Of a stretch of DNA of 64,000 bases, positions 10,399 to 20,955 are shown piece by piece. Position numbers and translations under genes: made by a program. Origin of the DNA: Erodium maritimum (lineage: Eukaryota; Streptophyta; Magnoliopsida; Geraniales; Geraniaceae); the NCBI GenBank assembly GCA_963921825.1, contig OY997591.1, positions 29,781,825 through 29,845,824 on the forward strand. Reading direction: 5' to 3'. Position 1 is the first letter of the stretch, and each line of letters begins with the position of its first letter. The notes beneath the pieces were generated by a model. The model was not told where the DNA came from, did no database searches, and saw only the letters and a program-made list of their open reading frames with translations.

Positions 10399-12087
10399 TG
10401 TTAGTCTTAGTGCCCGTAGTTCAATCCTAAATGTCCAAATGTATATATCATCGTTAGCAATAAAATTAAAGCGGCTTTATATTACTTATGTGTTGGAGTA
10501 ATATATCGATGTGTGCTCTGATCTATGCCCACCATGCGAATAGAACCATAGATCGAGATAGATCACACTCGATGGGTCCCTAGTCAACAAAGCTTCACTA
10601 GAAGCGACTAGTATGAAAGATGGCTCTTTATGGCTTACGTTCTGTTAGTCATTGGAATGAGATTCCGGAGTCTGATCATAGATATCATGTGGGACATGAT
10701 ATTGGACGACCCGCCCTAAATATGTGCCATAGATTAAGTCATGAACATATTCAGTGTTGTAGCTTGTCATGTATCCTTAGACCAAGGAGTCTTTGTGATC
10801 GCTATGTAGTCAACAACTGAGTTTGACCTGAGCCTAACGTTGTCCGTAACAGGGCTTCCATAACGGCCAGGATTGGCTTGGGGACGGGCTACATGAGTGA
10901 CACGAAAGACGGCTAAGGGATTTATCCCTCATACTAAGGTATGGGAAAGATATCGGTTCTCGGCCACTTGATCGAGAGTGACTGGAAGAATAGCATGGCC
11001 ATGCACATGATACTGGGTATCATATCTTCAGTCATCTCACATATCAAGGAACGGTGATTGAGAATAATAAGGATGACGGCTCTATGCCTTATCTCAATCA
11101 GGATATCGGAGATAAAAGGATAATGACAGGGACGACGGAAAGGTTAGAATCGACAGGGTCAATTCGTTATGTAGTGTCAGGCAATACTAAAGTCTCGTTA
11201 GTTGCCACTTAAATAGGATCAAGTAAAATGGGATTTTACGTTGATCTATTGACATGCATAAACCTAAGGGTCACACCGGAGGATGAAACTCATTGACACA
11301 TTTATGGAGAATGGCCAAAACGGAGTTGTCTCGGGACATGACCAAAACTGGGTTTTGGGTCATGTGCCCGTAAGTGAATAGGACTTTACGAATCGAGACA
11401 AGGCTTGGAGTCTTGGGATTGATCGCGTCGGATAATGTTGGACATTTCCGGTATGGAAGGCATGGAGGCGATGAGCGAATCACGGGACCCCGTTGGAAAT
11501 GGCCACGGGCCATGTTCCAAGAGGCCCATGAAAGGCCCATGCAACCAACGCCCATGGAACTAATTAATCAAGTCTTGATTAATTAGTACTAAGTAAGCAA
11601 GACAAGGATTAAGGTGTTGGTGATTCACCACCTAACCCAATCTTGTCTTGCCATACTTTGTCCTATTTACACCTTACTTGACACCATACTTGTCCCATGC
11701 CTTTAGTTGGACAAGTATGGGTTTTGTTATGTTTAAGTCATCTTTTTTCAACATAACAAACACAAGACAAGAATAGGAAACACATTTTCTCTCCCTCTTC
11801 CATGGCCATTTCGGGTTTGGCTAGTTTCCACCTCCATGTTTGTGTTCTTGAGTCCTCAAAGAGAAGAACTACGTGGCTTTGATTCCCATGTGGATACGTA
11901 GGCGTCTTGGAGACTCAAGCCAATCATTCGTTAACCGGTGTTCTTGTTTTGGTAAGAACTAGTGCTGAAATTTTTCTCTTGTTAATCCATTCTTTGTTAG
12001 TTGTTTCATGGTTTTAATTGTCTCTTGGTTTTCATTGATTTTCCGCTGCGAGTTAGTTCATCTCCAACCCTACCTAGAGACCCAACA
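10399..12087 (+). repeat. 5' LTR of the complete copia element
   Basis: Begins TGTTAGTCTTAGTGCCC and ends CTAGAGACCCAACA, with standard TG...CA ends. It is followed after one base by the primer-binding site. Substitutions relative to the 3' LTR include G/A near 10471, T/A near 10488, A/G near 10723, two near 11391-11403, T/C near 12014 and A/G near 12053. Confidence 0.95.
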
Positions 12088-12088
12088 G

Positions 12089-12100
12089 TGGTATCAGAGC
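12089..12100 (+). promoter_or_regulatory. Primer-binding site for initiator tRNA-Met
   Basis: TGGTATCAGAGC is the complement of the 3' end of plant initiator tRNA-Met. It lies one base after the 5' LTR and is the site at which minus-strand DNA synthesis starts. Confidence 0.95.
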
Positions 12101-13643
12101 CGTGCTACCTTCGGGATTCACAAGACGGTGTTCAAAGTTTCGGTTTTGCTTGAAAGTTTCGTTTTTGGCATGTTGTTTTGCTAAATTGTTTGATAACATG
12201 TTTTAAATTATTGTTTATGGATTTAATGCATGTAAAATGAATTTTTGAAAATTATTTCAAATCTGGAAATTTTGAAAAAAAATTGATTTTTCGGGTCTCG
12301 GGAGCAGGACTCTCGGGGAGCCGAAACCGGGACCGAACGGGGCTCCGTTGGACGGAGCTAGGCCAAGCATGACCATTGGATGGTTGATATGCCAAGGCTA
12401 AACCGTTTTGTTAGTTATGACGAGTTTGGAACCGTCATGATGAACTCGAAGATCAAATGTTCAAAAGTTTCATTTTCGAACGGTTTCGATAAACCGAGCA
12501 TCAAAAAATTTCGAAACTTTGCTATTAATTAAAACCGGAAAATCACATGATGTTTGATAACATGCTTGTTTGATAACACGATGTGTGATGTGATGTTGGC
12601 ATGGTGTACATAATAGCCCCGAGCTCGATTTAATTATTTATCGCTTTTCACGGCCTGCGAGCCGTTAGTGTTAGCGTATAATTATTCTTTCAAGGTGTGG
12701 TCGTCGAACCACTTGTTTGTAATATTTCTTTATTCCCGACCTGTGAGTCGTGTATTAAATTGTAATTTTTTACTCAAGATGAAGAAAGGGCGAAAAGGTC
12801 ATTTGGTGGCTTTTCGGGTGTTGGCATCGGCTTGGAGTCGGTGGAGCTCAAGAACCTAGTGGGAGTTAGTTTAGGGGGCTATTATGTGCACATTTATCGC
12901 TTTATGCTTGGTTTAGTTTATGCATGATTAATTCTATGTGCTTTAGAATTGCATGCTTAACTTTATTTACCGAGCATATCACCTCACATGCAAAGATAAA
13001 ATTGGAATTTTAATCCTTGTGTGTGAACCCTTAGAACCGTCATTGCATTGGATGTAGTTGACGGGTTCAAAGGAAGAATTACATTGGCTGTAATTTGAGG
13101 CATCGTTGCATTTGGAATGTAGTTGATGTGCTCATCGCATCTAGGATGTGCCAAAGTTTTGAACACAACTGGACAAGTATAAGCGGGTCATGTCCGATAC
13201 CTCCCAATCATCAACACCTTACTACCTCCCCGTCCTATGGGTGTCGTGCGCATTAGCGGAGCATCCATGGGAAAGCGGGTTAGTAGGTTTGGACGACATA
13301 TGTGGGTGTCGTGCGCATTAGCGGAGCACCTACATAGTGACGAGCCATAGTTGAAAATTGGTGGACCCGACTACGATTCTCAGCCTGAGGTTGAGCTAGG
13401 GTAACAGATAGGGTAAGTCGTGTACATAAGCACATACCCTAGCCAGGAGTCACATTGGATGTGATTGGATGGAGTCCTACCTACATAGCTCGATTAAGTG
13501 GTGAGCATTAGTTCAGCTTAATCGAGTGAATCAAGGATCTTGGTTTCAGATTCTAAAGGTTTAGAATTGATTGTTGGTGTTTAAGCTTGATCTTCATAAA
13601 ATTTATTCGGTTTACTGATTGAATTTTATCTGTTGTAGATCAA
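12101..13643 (+). other. Untranslated leader of the complete copia element
   Basis: About 1.5 kb between primer site and gag without a credible gene. It contains a duplicated block (GGTGTCGTGCGCATTAGCGG near 13240 and 13310) that also occurs in copy 3, and the region GGGTAAGTCGTGTACATAAG shared with the start of the window. It may hold packaging signals; none can be pointed out. Confidence 0.6.
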
Positions 13644-14150
13644 ATGGCAAATTCAGCGAACATTAATAGTTTGTCATTAATAACCATTCTTGACAGGGTC
13701 AAGCTAAATGGGACAAACTATTTGGACTGGTACATAATTTTGAGGATAGTCCTCAAGTCTGAACGCAAGGAATATGTCCTTGACAAGGCTGTCTCTAAGA
13801 CCATATCAGAGTTACATGAAGTGTCATTAACTGCTGAGAAGAATATCTCAGGGATCTGGGATCCAAGGATATTCTAATGGTCAACAAGGGAATTGGAAGT
13901 GGCAAGGGCTGGGCCCATGCGCACTTGGCAGGAAAGATGAGACACCTGAGAATGTCTACTTCTACTGCCAACAGCCTGGTCATTGGAACCGGGATTACAG
14001 GAAGTTCACGGCTGATCTGAAGAAGGGCAGTGGGACTGCGCCTTCATCAAATAGCCTGGATGATCTGAAGAAGGGCAGTAGGACTGCGCCTTCATCAGGA
14101 AACCTGGATGATCTAAGGAAGGGCGGTGGGACCGTGCCTTCATTCGGTAT
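13644..14150 (+). pseudogene. copia gag remnant with internal deletion (complete element)
   Basis: The frame opens at ATG 13644 and reads MANSANINSLSLITILDR, then KLNGTNYLDWY, the characteristic start of copia Gag. After residue 52 (near 13800) the sequence jumps from the N-terminal domain to TISELHEV, skipping the middle of Gag that copy 1 keeps. Copy 3 has the same junction at about 31987. The frame is then lost. A Lys-Gly-Ser-rich linker of about 48 bases is present three times (14013-14145), as in copy 3 but not copy 1. No CCHC zinc knuckle is intact. It cannot make a normal capsid protein. Confidence 0.8.
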
Positions 14151-17022
14151 TAACTCTATAGAGCTACATCTCTCTACTTCCAAAGATTCATGGGTATTAG
14201 ATACCATGACTGAATCTCACACATGCACTAATATATGGTGGCTGAAAGTAGGAGAGATTTGGAAAGCACGAAATGGACCTCAGAGTTGTGGCAACTGCTT
14301 TAGGATCCATGAGTCTTGCTTTGCCAAGAGGCCTTGTCTTAGTATTGTATAATGTATATTGCATACCTACTCTTAGTAGGAATATTATATCTGTATCCGT
14401 GTTTGACAAGGAAGGATATAATGTTAATATTGGAAATGGAGTTTTCAATGTTCTATGCAATGATATGTTTTATACCAGTACTGACATGGTTGGAGGATTG
14501 TACATATTAGATATGGGTAACAATGCCTCAAGTTCTATATATTCCGTTAATACCAAGAGGTCTAAATCCAACGATTTAAACCTAACTCTGTTATGGTACT
14601 GTCATTTGGGTCGCATAAACAAGAAGCGCCTATCAGCACTTCAGAAGTGCGGACTTTCAGGTTCATTCGAATTCCATTCGATCGATAGGTGTAAGGTTTG
14701 TTTGATGGCCAAAATGACTAAAGTGCCCTTTTATCGATCGTGATGAAAGGGCGGGTGAATTATTGGAGCTGATACACTCGAATGTGTGTAGACCAATAAC
14801 TTCGCTTGCCAGGAGGGGTTTTAGCTACTTTATCACATTTATTGATGATTACAGTAAATATGGTTATGTCTATTCGCTGAGACATAAGTCTGAAGCTTTT
14901 GATAAATTCAAAGAGTTTAAGATTAAAGTAGAAAACCAGTTGGACAAAGGTATTAAGGCACTTCGATTGGATCGAGGTGGAAAATACTTGACCACAGAGT
15001 TATTAGATCATCTAAAAGAGAATGGGATCCTTTTGGAATGGACTCCTCTTGGGACACTGTAGATGAAAGGTGTAGCCAAACGGAGAAATCGGACATTGTT
15101 AGACAATGGTCCGTTCCATTATTAGTTGGACTGATCTCCCAATCTCTTTCTGGGATTATGCTCTAGAGACGACCGCATTCATAGTGAATCGGGCTTCGAC
15201 GAAGGGTGTGGAAGGGACACCATTTTAAAAATGGAATGGGATGATGCCCGCTTTGTCCTTCCTAAAGATTTGTGGTTGCGAGGCTTATGTGAAACATTTG
15301 GTTTTGACTAAGCTCGAACCAAGATCTGAGATATGCACCTTCGTGTGGTATCCCAAAGCAACAAGGGGATACCACTTCTACAATCCCAGTGAGAACATGG
15401 TGTTCATCGCATGGGGTGGGGTCTTTATGGAAAAGGAGTTTTGTTTCCAAAGACGTCATTGGGAGGACTGTGCATCTCGAAGAAATTCAGGATGGTACAG
15501 ATCTGTCTAAACCAATTGGTAACCCAGTAGAAAGGAGCCAGAGATTGTCGTAGAGTAAGAACCAATTCCTGTTACAATTCCGGAAGGTCCAAGGCGATTT
15601 GAAAGGATCAATCTTCCACCTCCAAGATATGGTATCCGGAGGTGACAATGAAGTCATGGTGGATCACGATGATCCAGCCACCTTTCAGGAAGTCGTGGAT
15701 GGGCCCAACTCCGAGTTATGGCTGGGAGCCATGAGGGAGGAAATGCAATCCATGTCGGACAACCGAGTCTGGGAACCGGTTGATCCCATCAATGGTGTGA
15801 GGACCATAGGATGCAAATGGATCTTCAAGGTGAAGATGGACATGGACGGCAACCCTCTGACCTACAAAGCTCAACTGGTGGCGAAAGGTTATAGGCAGAT
15901 CCAATGGATTGACTATGAGGAAACGTTCTCCTTAGTGGCTATGGTCAAAATCGATCCAAATTCTTCTTGACATAACTGCGTATCATAATTACGAGATATG
16001 CCAAGTGGATGTCAAAACCGCTTTCCTAAATGGAAATTTGACTGAGTACGTTTGTATGTCTCGGCCCAAAGGTTTTGACGATCCGAAGAATAAAGGAAAG
16101 ATTTATAAGTTGTTGAAATCCATTTCTGGATTGAAACGAACTTCTCGGAGTTGGATCCTTCGTTTTGATGAAGCTGTAATTGGATTTGGCTTAATCAAGA
16201 ACGAGGATGAATCTTGCGTTTATAAGAAGGCTAGTGGGAGCAAGATTACCTTTCTGGTTCTCATTGAAAACGACATCCCAACCTTGCACGAGACTAAAGC
16301 TTGGTTGAGGAAGTGTTTTTCAATAAAGGACTTAGGCGATGCTTCTTATATCTTAAGGATTAAGATATGTAGAGATCGCACCAAGAGGGTCTTGGATTTA
16401 AGTCAGGGAACCTATGTGAACAAGGCATTGAGTAGGTTCTTAATGCTCGATTCAAAGAAAGGACTCTTACCCACTAGTCATGGCATTCATCTCAGCAAGA
16501 CTCAGTGTCCTAAGACACCTGATGAGCTGAAAAGGATGATGAGAATCCTATGCGCCTGGGGGCAGGATCGATCATATATGCCATGACATGTATGAGACCA
16601 GACGTCTCGTAAGCCTTATGTTGTACCAGTAGACATCATTCTAACCCGGGGGAAAGATGATGCTGAACTAGTCGTCGAAGGATGAGTAGACGCTAGTTTT
16701 CCAAGACAAATCTAGATGACTTTAGAAGTCAATCAGGATATGTGTTTACGCTGAATGGCAGAGCTTTAGCTGGGAAAGCGTAAAGCAAGATACCATTGCC
16801 GAATCTACGATAGAGGCCAAGTACATGCATGCTGCAGAGGCAGCTAAGGAGGCTATGTGGATTTGGAAATTCATGGCAGGGCTGGGTGTAATTAAAAACC
16901 CATCCAGTCCGGTGAATCCATTTTGCGACAACACAAGGGCCATTGCGCAAGGTAAAAGCCTAGATCGCATAACAAATCCAAACATGTACTGCGGCGTATC
17001 CACCTCATCAGATAAATACTGA
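14151..17022 (+). pseudogene. copia pol remnant: protease, integrase, RT, RNase H (complete element)
   Basis: The order PR-IN-RT-RNaseH is that of Ty1/copia. Protease WVLDT is followed by Met instead of the catalytic Gly. The integrase zinc-finger end (CKVCLMAK) and core are recognisable, but the first catalytic Asp reads Asn in HSNVC, and the catalytic Glu is Lys (AAA at 14982-14984). A TAG at 15060-15062 and an extra A near 15104 break the frame. RT is open at 15599-15970 and 16005-16586 (DVKTAFLNGNLTEYVCMSRP), but goes from LVL to IENDIPTL at 16262, so the YVDD box is gone. RNase H is partly open at 16825-17022 (NPFCDNTRAIAQ). All three enzymes are inactive. Confidence 0.9.
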
Positions 17023-17162
17023 ACTGAGGTGAAGTGAAGATAACCGATATTGCAACAGATGATAACATAGTCAACCCTTTGACTAAGGCAGTGTCACTGC
17101 CTGAACATGTTAGACATGTAAAGTCGATGGGGACATATTGGAGTTTAGATTGGAACTAGGGC

Positions 17163-17173
17163 AAGTGGGAGAT
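17163..17173 (+). promoter_or_regulatory. Polypurine tract of the complete copia element
   Basis: AAGTGGGAGAT lies directly before the 3' LTR at 17174, the normal position of the plus-strand primer in copia elements. Confidence 0.85.
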
Positions 17174-18862
17174 TGTTAGTCTTAGTGCCCGTAGTTCAAT
17201 CCTAAATGTCCAAATGTATATATCATCGTTAGCAATAAAATTAAAACGGCTTTATATTACATATGTGTTGGAGTAATATATCGATGTGTGCTCTGATCTA
17301 TGCCCACCATGCGAATAGAACCATAGATCGAGATAGATCACACTCGATGGGTCCCTAGTCAACAAAGCTTCACTAGAAGCGACTAGTATGAAAGATGGCT
17401 CTTTATGGCTTACGTTCTGTTAGTCATTGGAATGAGATTCCGGAGTCTGATCATAGATATCATGTGGGACATGATATTGGACGACCCGCCCTGAATATGT
17501 GCCATAGATTAAGTCATGAACATATTCAGTGTTGTAGCTTGTCATGTATCCTTAGACCAAGGAGTCTTTGTGATCGCTATGTAGTCAACAACTGAGTTTG
17601 ACCTGAGCCTAACGTTGTCCGTAACAGGGCTTCCATAACGGCCAGGATTGGCTTGGGGACGGGCTACATGAGTGACACGAAAGACGGCTAAGGGATTTAT
17701 CCCTCATACTAAGGTATGGGAAAGATATCGGTTCTCGGCCACTTGATCGAGAGTGACTGGAAGAATAGCATGGCCATGCACATGATACTGGGTATCATAT
17801 CTTCAGTCATCTCACATATCAAGGAACGGTGATTGAGAATAATAAGGATGACGGCTCTATGCCTTATCTCAATCAGGATATCGGAGATAAAAGGATAATG
17901 ACAGGGACGACGGAAAGGTTAGAATCGACAGGGTCAATTCGTTATGTAGTGTCAGGCAATACTAAAGTCTCGTTAGTTGCCACTTAAATAGGATCAAGTA
18001 AAATGGGATTTTACGTTGATCTATTGACATGCATAAACCTAAGGGTCACACCGGAGGATGAAACTCATTGACACATTTATGGAGAATGGCCAAAACGGAG
18101 TTGTCTCGGGACATGACCAAAACTGGGTTTTGGGTCATGTGCCCGTAAGTGAATAGGACTTTACGGATCGAGACAAGACTTGGAGTCTTGGGATTGATCG
18201 CGTCGGATAATGTTGGACATTTCCGGTATGGAAGGCATGGAGGCGATGAGCGAATCACGGGACCCCGTTGGAAATGGCCACGGGCCATGTTCCAAGAGGC
18301 CCATGAAAGGCCCATGCAACCAACGCCCATGGAACTAATTAATCAAGTCTTGATTAATTAGTACTAAGTAAGCAAGACAAGGATTAAGGTGTTGGTGATT
18401 CACCACCTAACCCAATCTTGTCTTGCCATACTTTGTCCTATTTACACCTTACTTGACACCATACTTGTCCCATGCCTTTAGTTGGACAAGTATGGGTTTT
18501 GTTATGTTTAAGTCATCTTTTTTCAACATAACAAACACAAGACAAGAATAGGAAACACATTTTCTCTCCCTCTTCCATGGCCATTTCGGGTTTGGCTAGT
18601 TTCCACCTCCATGTTTGTGTTCTTGAGTCCTCAAAGAGAAGAACTACGTGGCTTTGATTCCCATGTGGATACGTAGGCGTCTTGGAGACTCAAGCCAATC
18701 ATTCGTTAACCGGTGTTCTTGTTTTGGTAAGAACTAGTGCTGAAATTTTTCTCTTGTTAATCCATTCTTTGTTAGTTGTTTCATGGTTCTAATTGTCTCT
18801 TGGTTTTCATTGATTTTCCGCTGCGAGTTGGTTCATCTCCAACCCTACCTAGAGACCCAACA
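17174..18862 (+). repeat. 3' LTR of the complete copia element
   Basis: Same length and ends as the 5' LTR. It is followed by the target duplicate ATGAG and then by the second half of the older solo LTR into which the element inserted. Confidence 0.95.
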
Positions 18863-20234
18863 ATGAGATTGGACGACCCGCCCTGAATATTTGCCATAGA
18901 TTAAGTCATGAACATATTCAGTGTCGTAGCTTGTCATGTATCCTTAGACCAAGGAGTCTTTGTAATCGCTACGTAGTCATCAACTGAGTTTGACCTGAGC
19001 CTAACGTTGTCCGTAACATGGCTTCCATAACAGCCAGGATTGGCTTGGGGACGGCCTACATGAGTGACACGAAAGACGGCTAAGGGATTTATCCATCATA
19101 CTAGTATGGGAAAGATATCGGTTTTCGGCCGCTTGATCGAGCGTGACTGAAAGAATAGCATGGTCATGCACATGATATTGGGTATCATATATTCAGTCAC
19201 CTCACATATCAAGGGACAGTGATTGAGAATAATAAGGATGACAGTTCTACGCCTTATCTCAATCAGAATATCGGAGATAAAAGGATAGTGACATATACGA
19301 CGGAAAGGTTAGAATCGATGAGGTCGATTCATTATGCATTGTCAGGCAATACTAAAGTCTCGTTAGTTGCCAATTATATAGGATCAAGTAAAATGTGATT
19401 TTATGTTTTCTATTGACATGCATAAATCTAAGGGTCACACCGGAGGATGAAACTCATGAACACATTTAAGGAGAATGGCCTAAAGGAAGTTTTCTCGGGA
19501 CATGACCAAAACTTGGATTTGGTTCATGTGTCGGTAAGTGAATAGGACTTTACAGATCGAGACAAGGCTTGGAGTCTTGGGATTGATCACGTCAGATAAT
19601 GTTGGACATTTCCGTTATGGAAGGCTTGGAGGCTATGAGCGCGTCACGGGACCTCGTTGGGAATGGCCATGGGCCATGTTGCAATAGGTCCATGCAACCA
19701 AGGCCCGTGGAACTAATTAATAAAATCTTGATTAATTAGTACTAAGTAAGCAAGACAAGGATTAAGGAGTTAGTGATTCACTACCTAACCCCATCTTGTC
19801 TAGCCATACTTAACACCATACTTGTCCTATTTACACCATGCTTGTCCTATACTATTGTTTATTATGTTGATGGGATTTAATTGGTTTAAGTCATCCTTTT
19901 CCAACATAACAAACACAAGACACAAAGAGGAAGCAACATTTTTCTCCCCTTCTCTCTAGATTTCGGCCATGGGAACCTCCCACCTCTATTTTTGTTTTCT
20001 TGAGTCCTTTAATCTTAGAACTTTGTGGCTTTGATTCCTAAGTGGATACGTAGGCGTCTTGGAGACTCAAGCCAGATAATTCTTTACCCGGTGTTCTTGT
20101 TTTGGTATGAAAATACTGTTTTTTTTTGTGATTCTAATCTTTGGTAGTTGATTCATGGTTTTAATGGTCTCTTGTTTTTATTTGTCATTCTGCTGTGAGT
20201 TGGTTCATCTCTTACCCTACCTCGAGACCCAACA
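18863..20234 (+). mobile_element. Solo copia LTR, right part
   Basis: Continues the LTR cut at 10398 (ATTGGACGACCCGCCC...) and ends CTCGAGACCCAACA. It is followed by CTTAC, the second copy of its target duplication. It is clearly more diverged from the complete element's LTRs than those are from each other, consistent with an older insertion. Confidence 0.85.
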
Positions 20235-20660
20235 CTTACCACCAAATTCTATCTACTTTACTCCATCATTTGTCTATTTACTATTATTCTATTATGTTGG
20301 TGGGATAAGAAGACTTAAGAGTCATCTTTTCAACATAATAAGACACAACACACAAAAGGAAGCCGAAACGTGTTCTTCCTCCTCTCCCCTTAGATTTCGG
20401 CCAAGACAAGTTCTTCCTTTTTTTTGGTGTTCTTGAGTCTTCACAAGAAGAACTACGAGGCTTTTATTCTCAAGTGGATACATACGCGTCTTGGACACTC
20501 GAGCTCAATCATTCCTTACTTGGTGTTCTTGATTTGGGAAGGACACCATGAGTTTTGTTTATTCTTTTGTGTTTCTAACTTGGTAGTTTTTCTATGGAAT
20601 GGTCTCGTGAGTTATTTTCCGCTGCAATTATTTGTTCATACTCTCCATCGAGATCCAACA
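20235..20660 (+). mobile_element. End of the 5' LTR of copia copy 3
   Basis: Continues the LTR cut at 10123 and ends CATCGAGATCCAACA, followed at once by a primer site. This is the oldest copia copy in the nest; it received the solo LTR, the gypsy element and the MITE. Confidence 0.8.
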
Positions 20661-20955
20661 GTGGTATCAGAGTCGTGTTACCTCCGGGATTCACAAATGT
20701 TTGGTTGTGCTTTCGGTTTTTTTCTTGAATTTGCATATTGTTTGATAACATGTTTTTGAAAAACTTTTATTTTTCGAGTCTTGGGATCTAGGCCGATAAT
20801 GACCATTGGATGGTCGAAATGCCGGGCCAAACCGTTTAGTTAGTCATGACGAGTTTGGAACCGTCTTGATAAACTCAAAAATCAAATGTCAAAAAGTTTC
20901 TTTTTCGAAACGTTTCGATAAACCGAGCATTAAATGTTATTCGAAACTTGGATAT
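20661..20955 (+). other. Primer site and first part of the leader of copia copy 3
   Basis: TGGTATCAGAGT at 20662-20673 is the initiator-Met primer site with one mismatch. The leader that follows matches 12100-12510 of the complete element with small deletions. It is interrupted at 20955 by gypsy element B and resumes at 30754. Confidence 0.85.

Larger units (their letters stand above)
10399..18862 (+). mobile_element. Complete Ty1/copia LTR retrotransposon, 8464 bp, coding-defective
   Basis: Two LTRs of exactly 1689 bp (10399-12087 and 17174-18862) enclose a primer site, a long leader, gag-pol remnants and a polypurine tract. The target duplication ATGAG is perfect (10394-10398 and 18863-18867). 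By eye the LTRs differ at about seven sites, six of them transitions, roughly 0.4 percent, which points to a recent insertion. The interior is nevertheless broken by frameshifts, stops and deletions in gag, integrase and RT, several shared with copies 1 and 3. It therefore could not have supplied its own enzymes and was probably mobilised in trans. Its target was an older LTR of the same family. Confidence 0.95.

Noticed and set aside
11271..11555. 94-residue antisense frame present in three copia LTR copies (6040-6324, 11271-11555, 18046-18330)
   Set aside because: It is open in several copies only because those LTRs are nearly identical. There is no domain, no codon bias, and it is lost in the older LTR copies.
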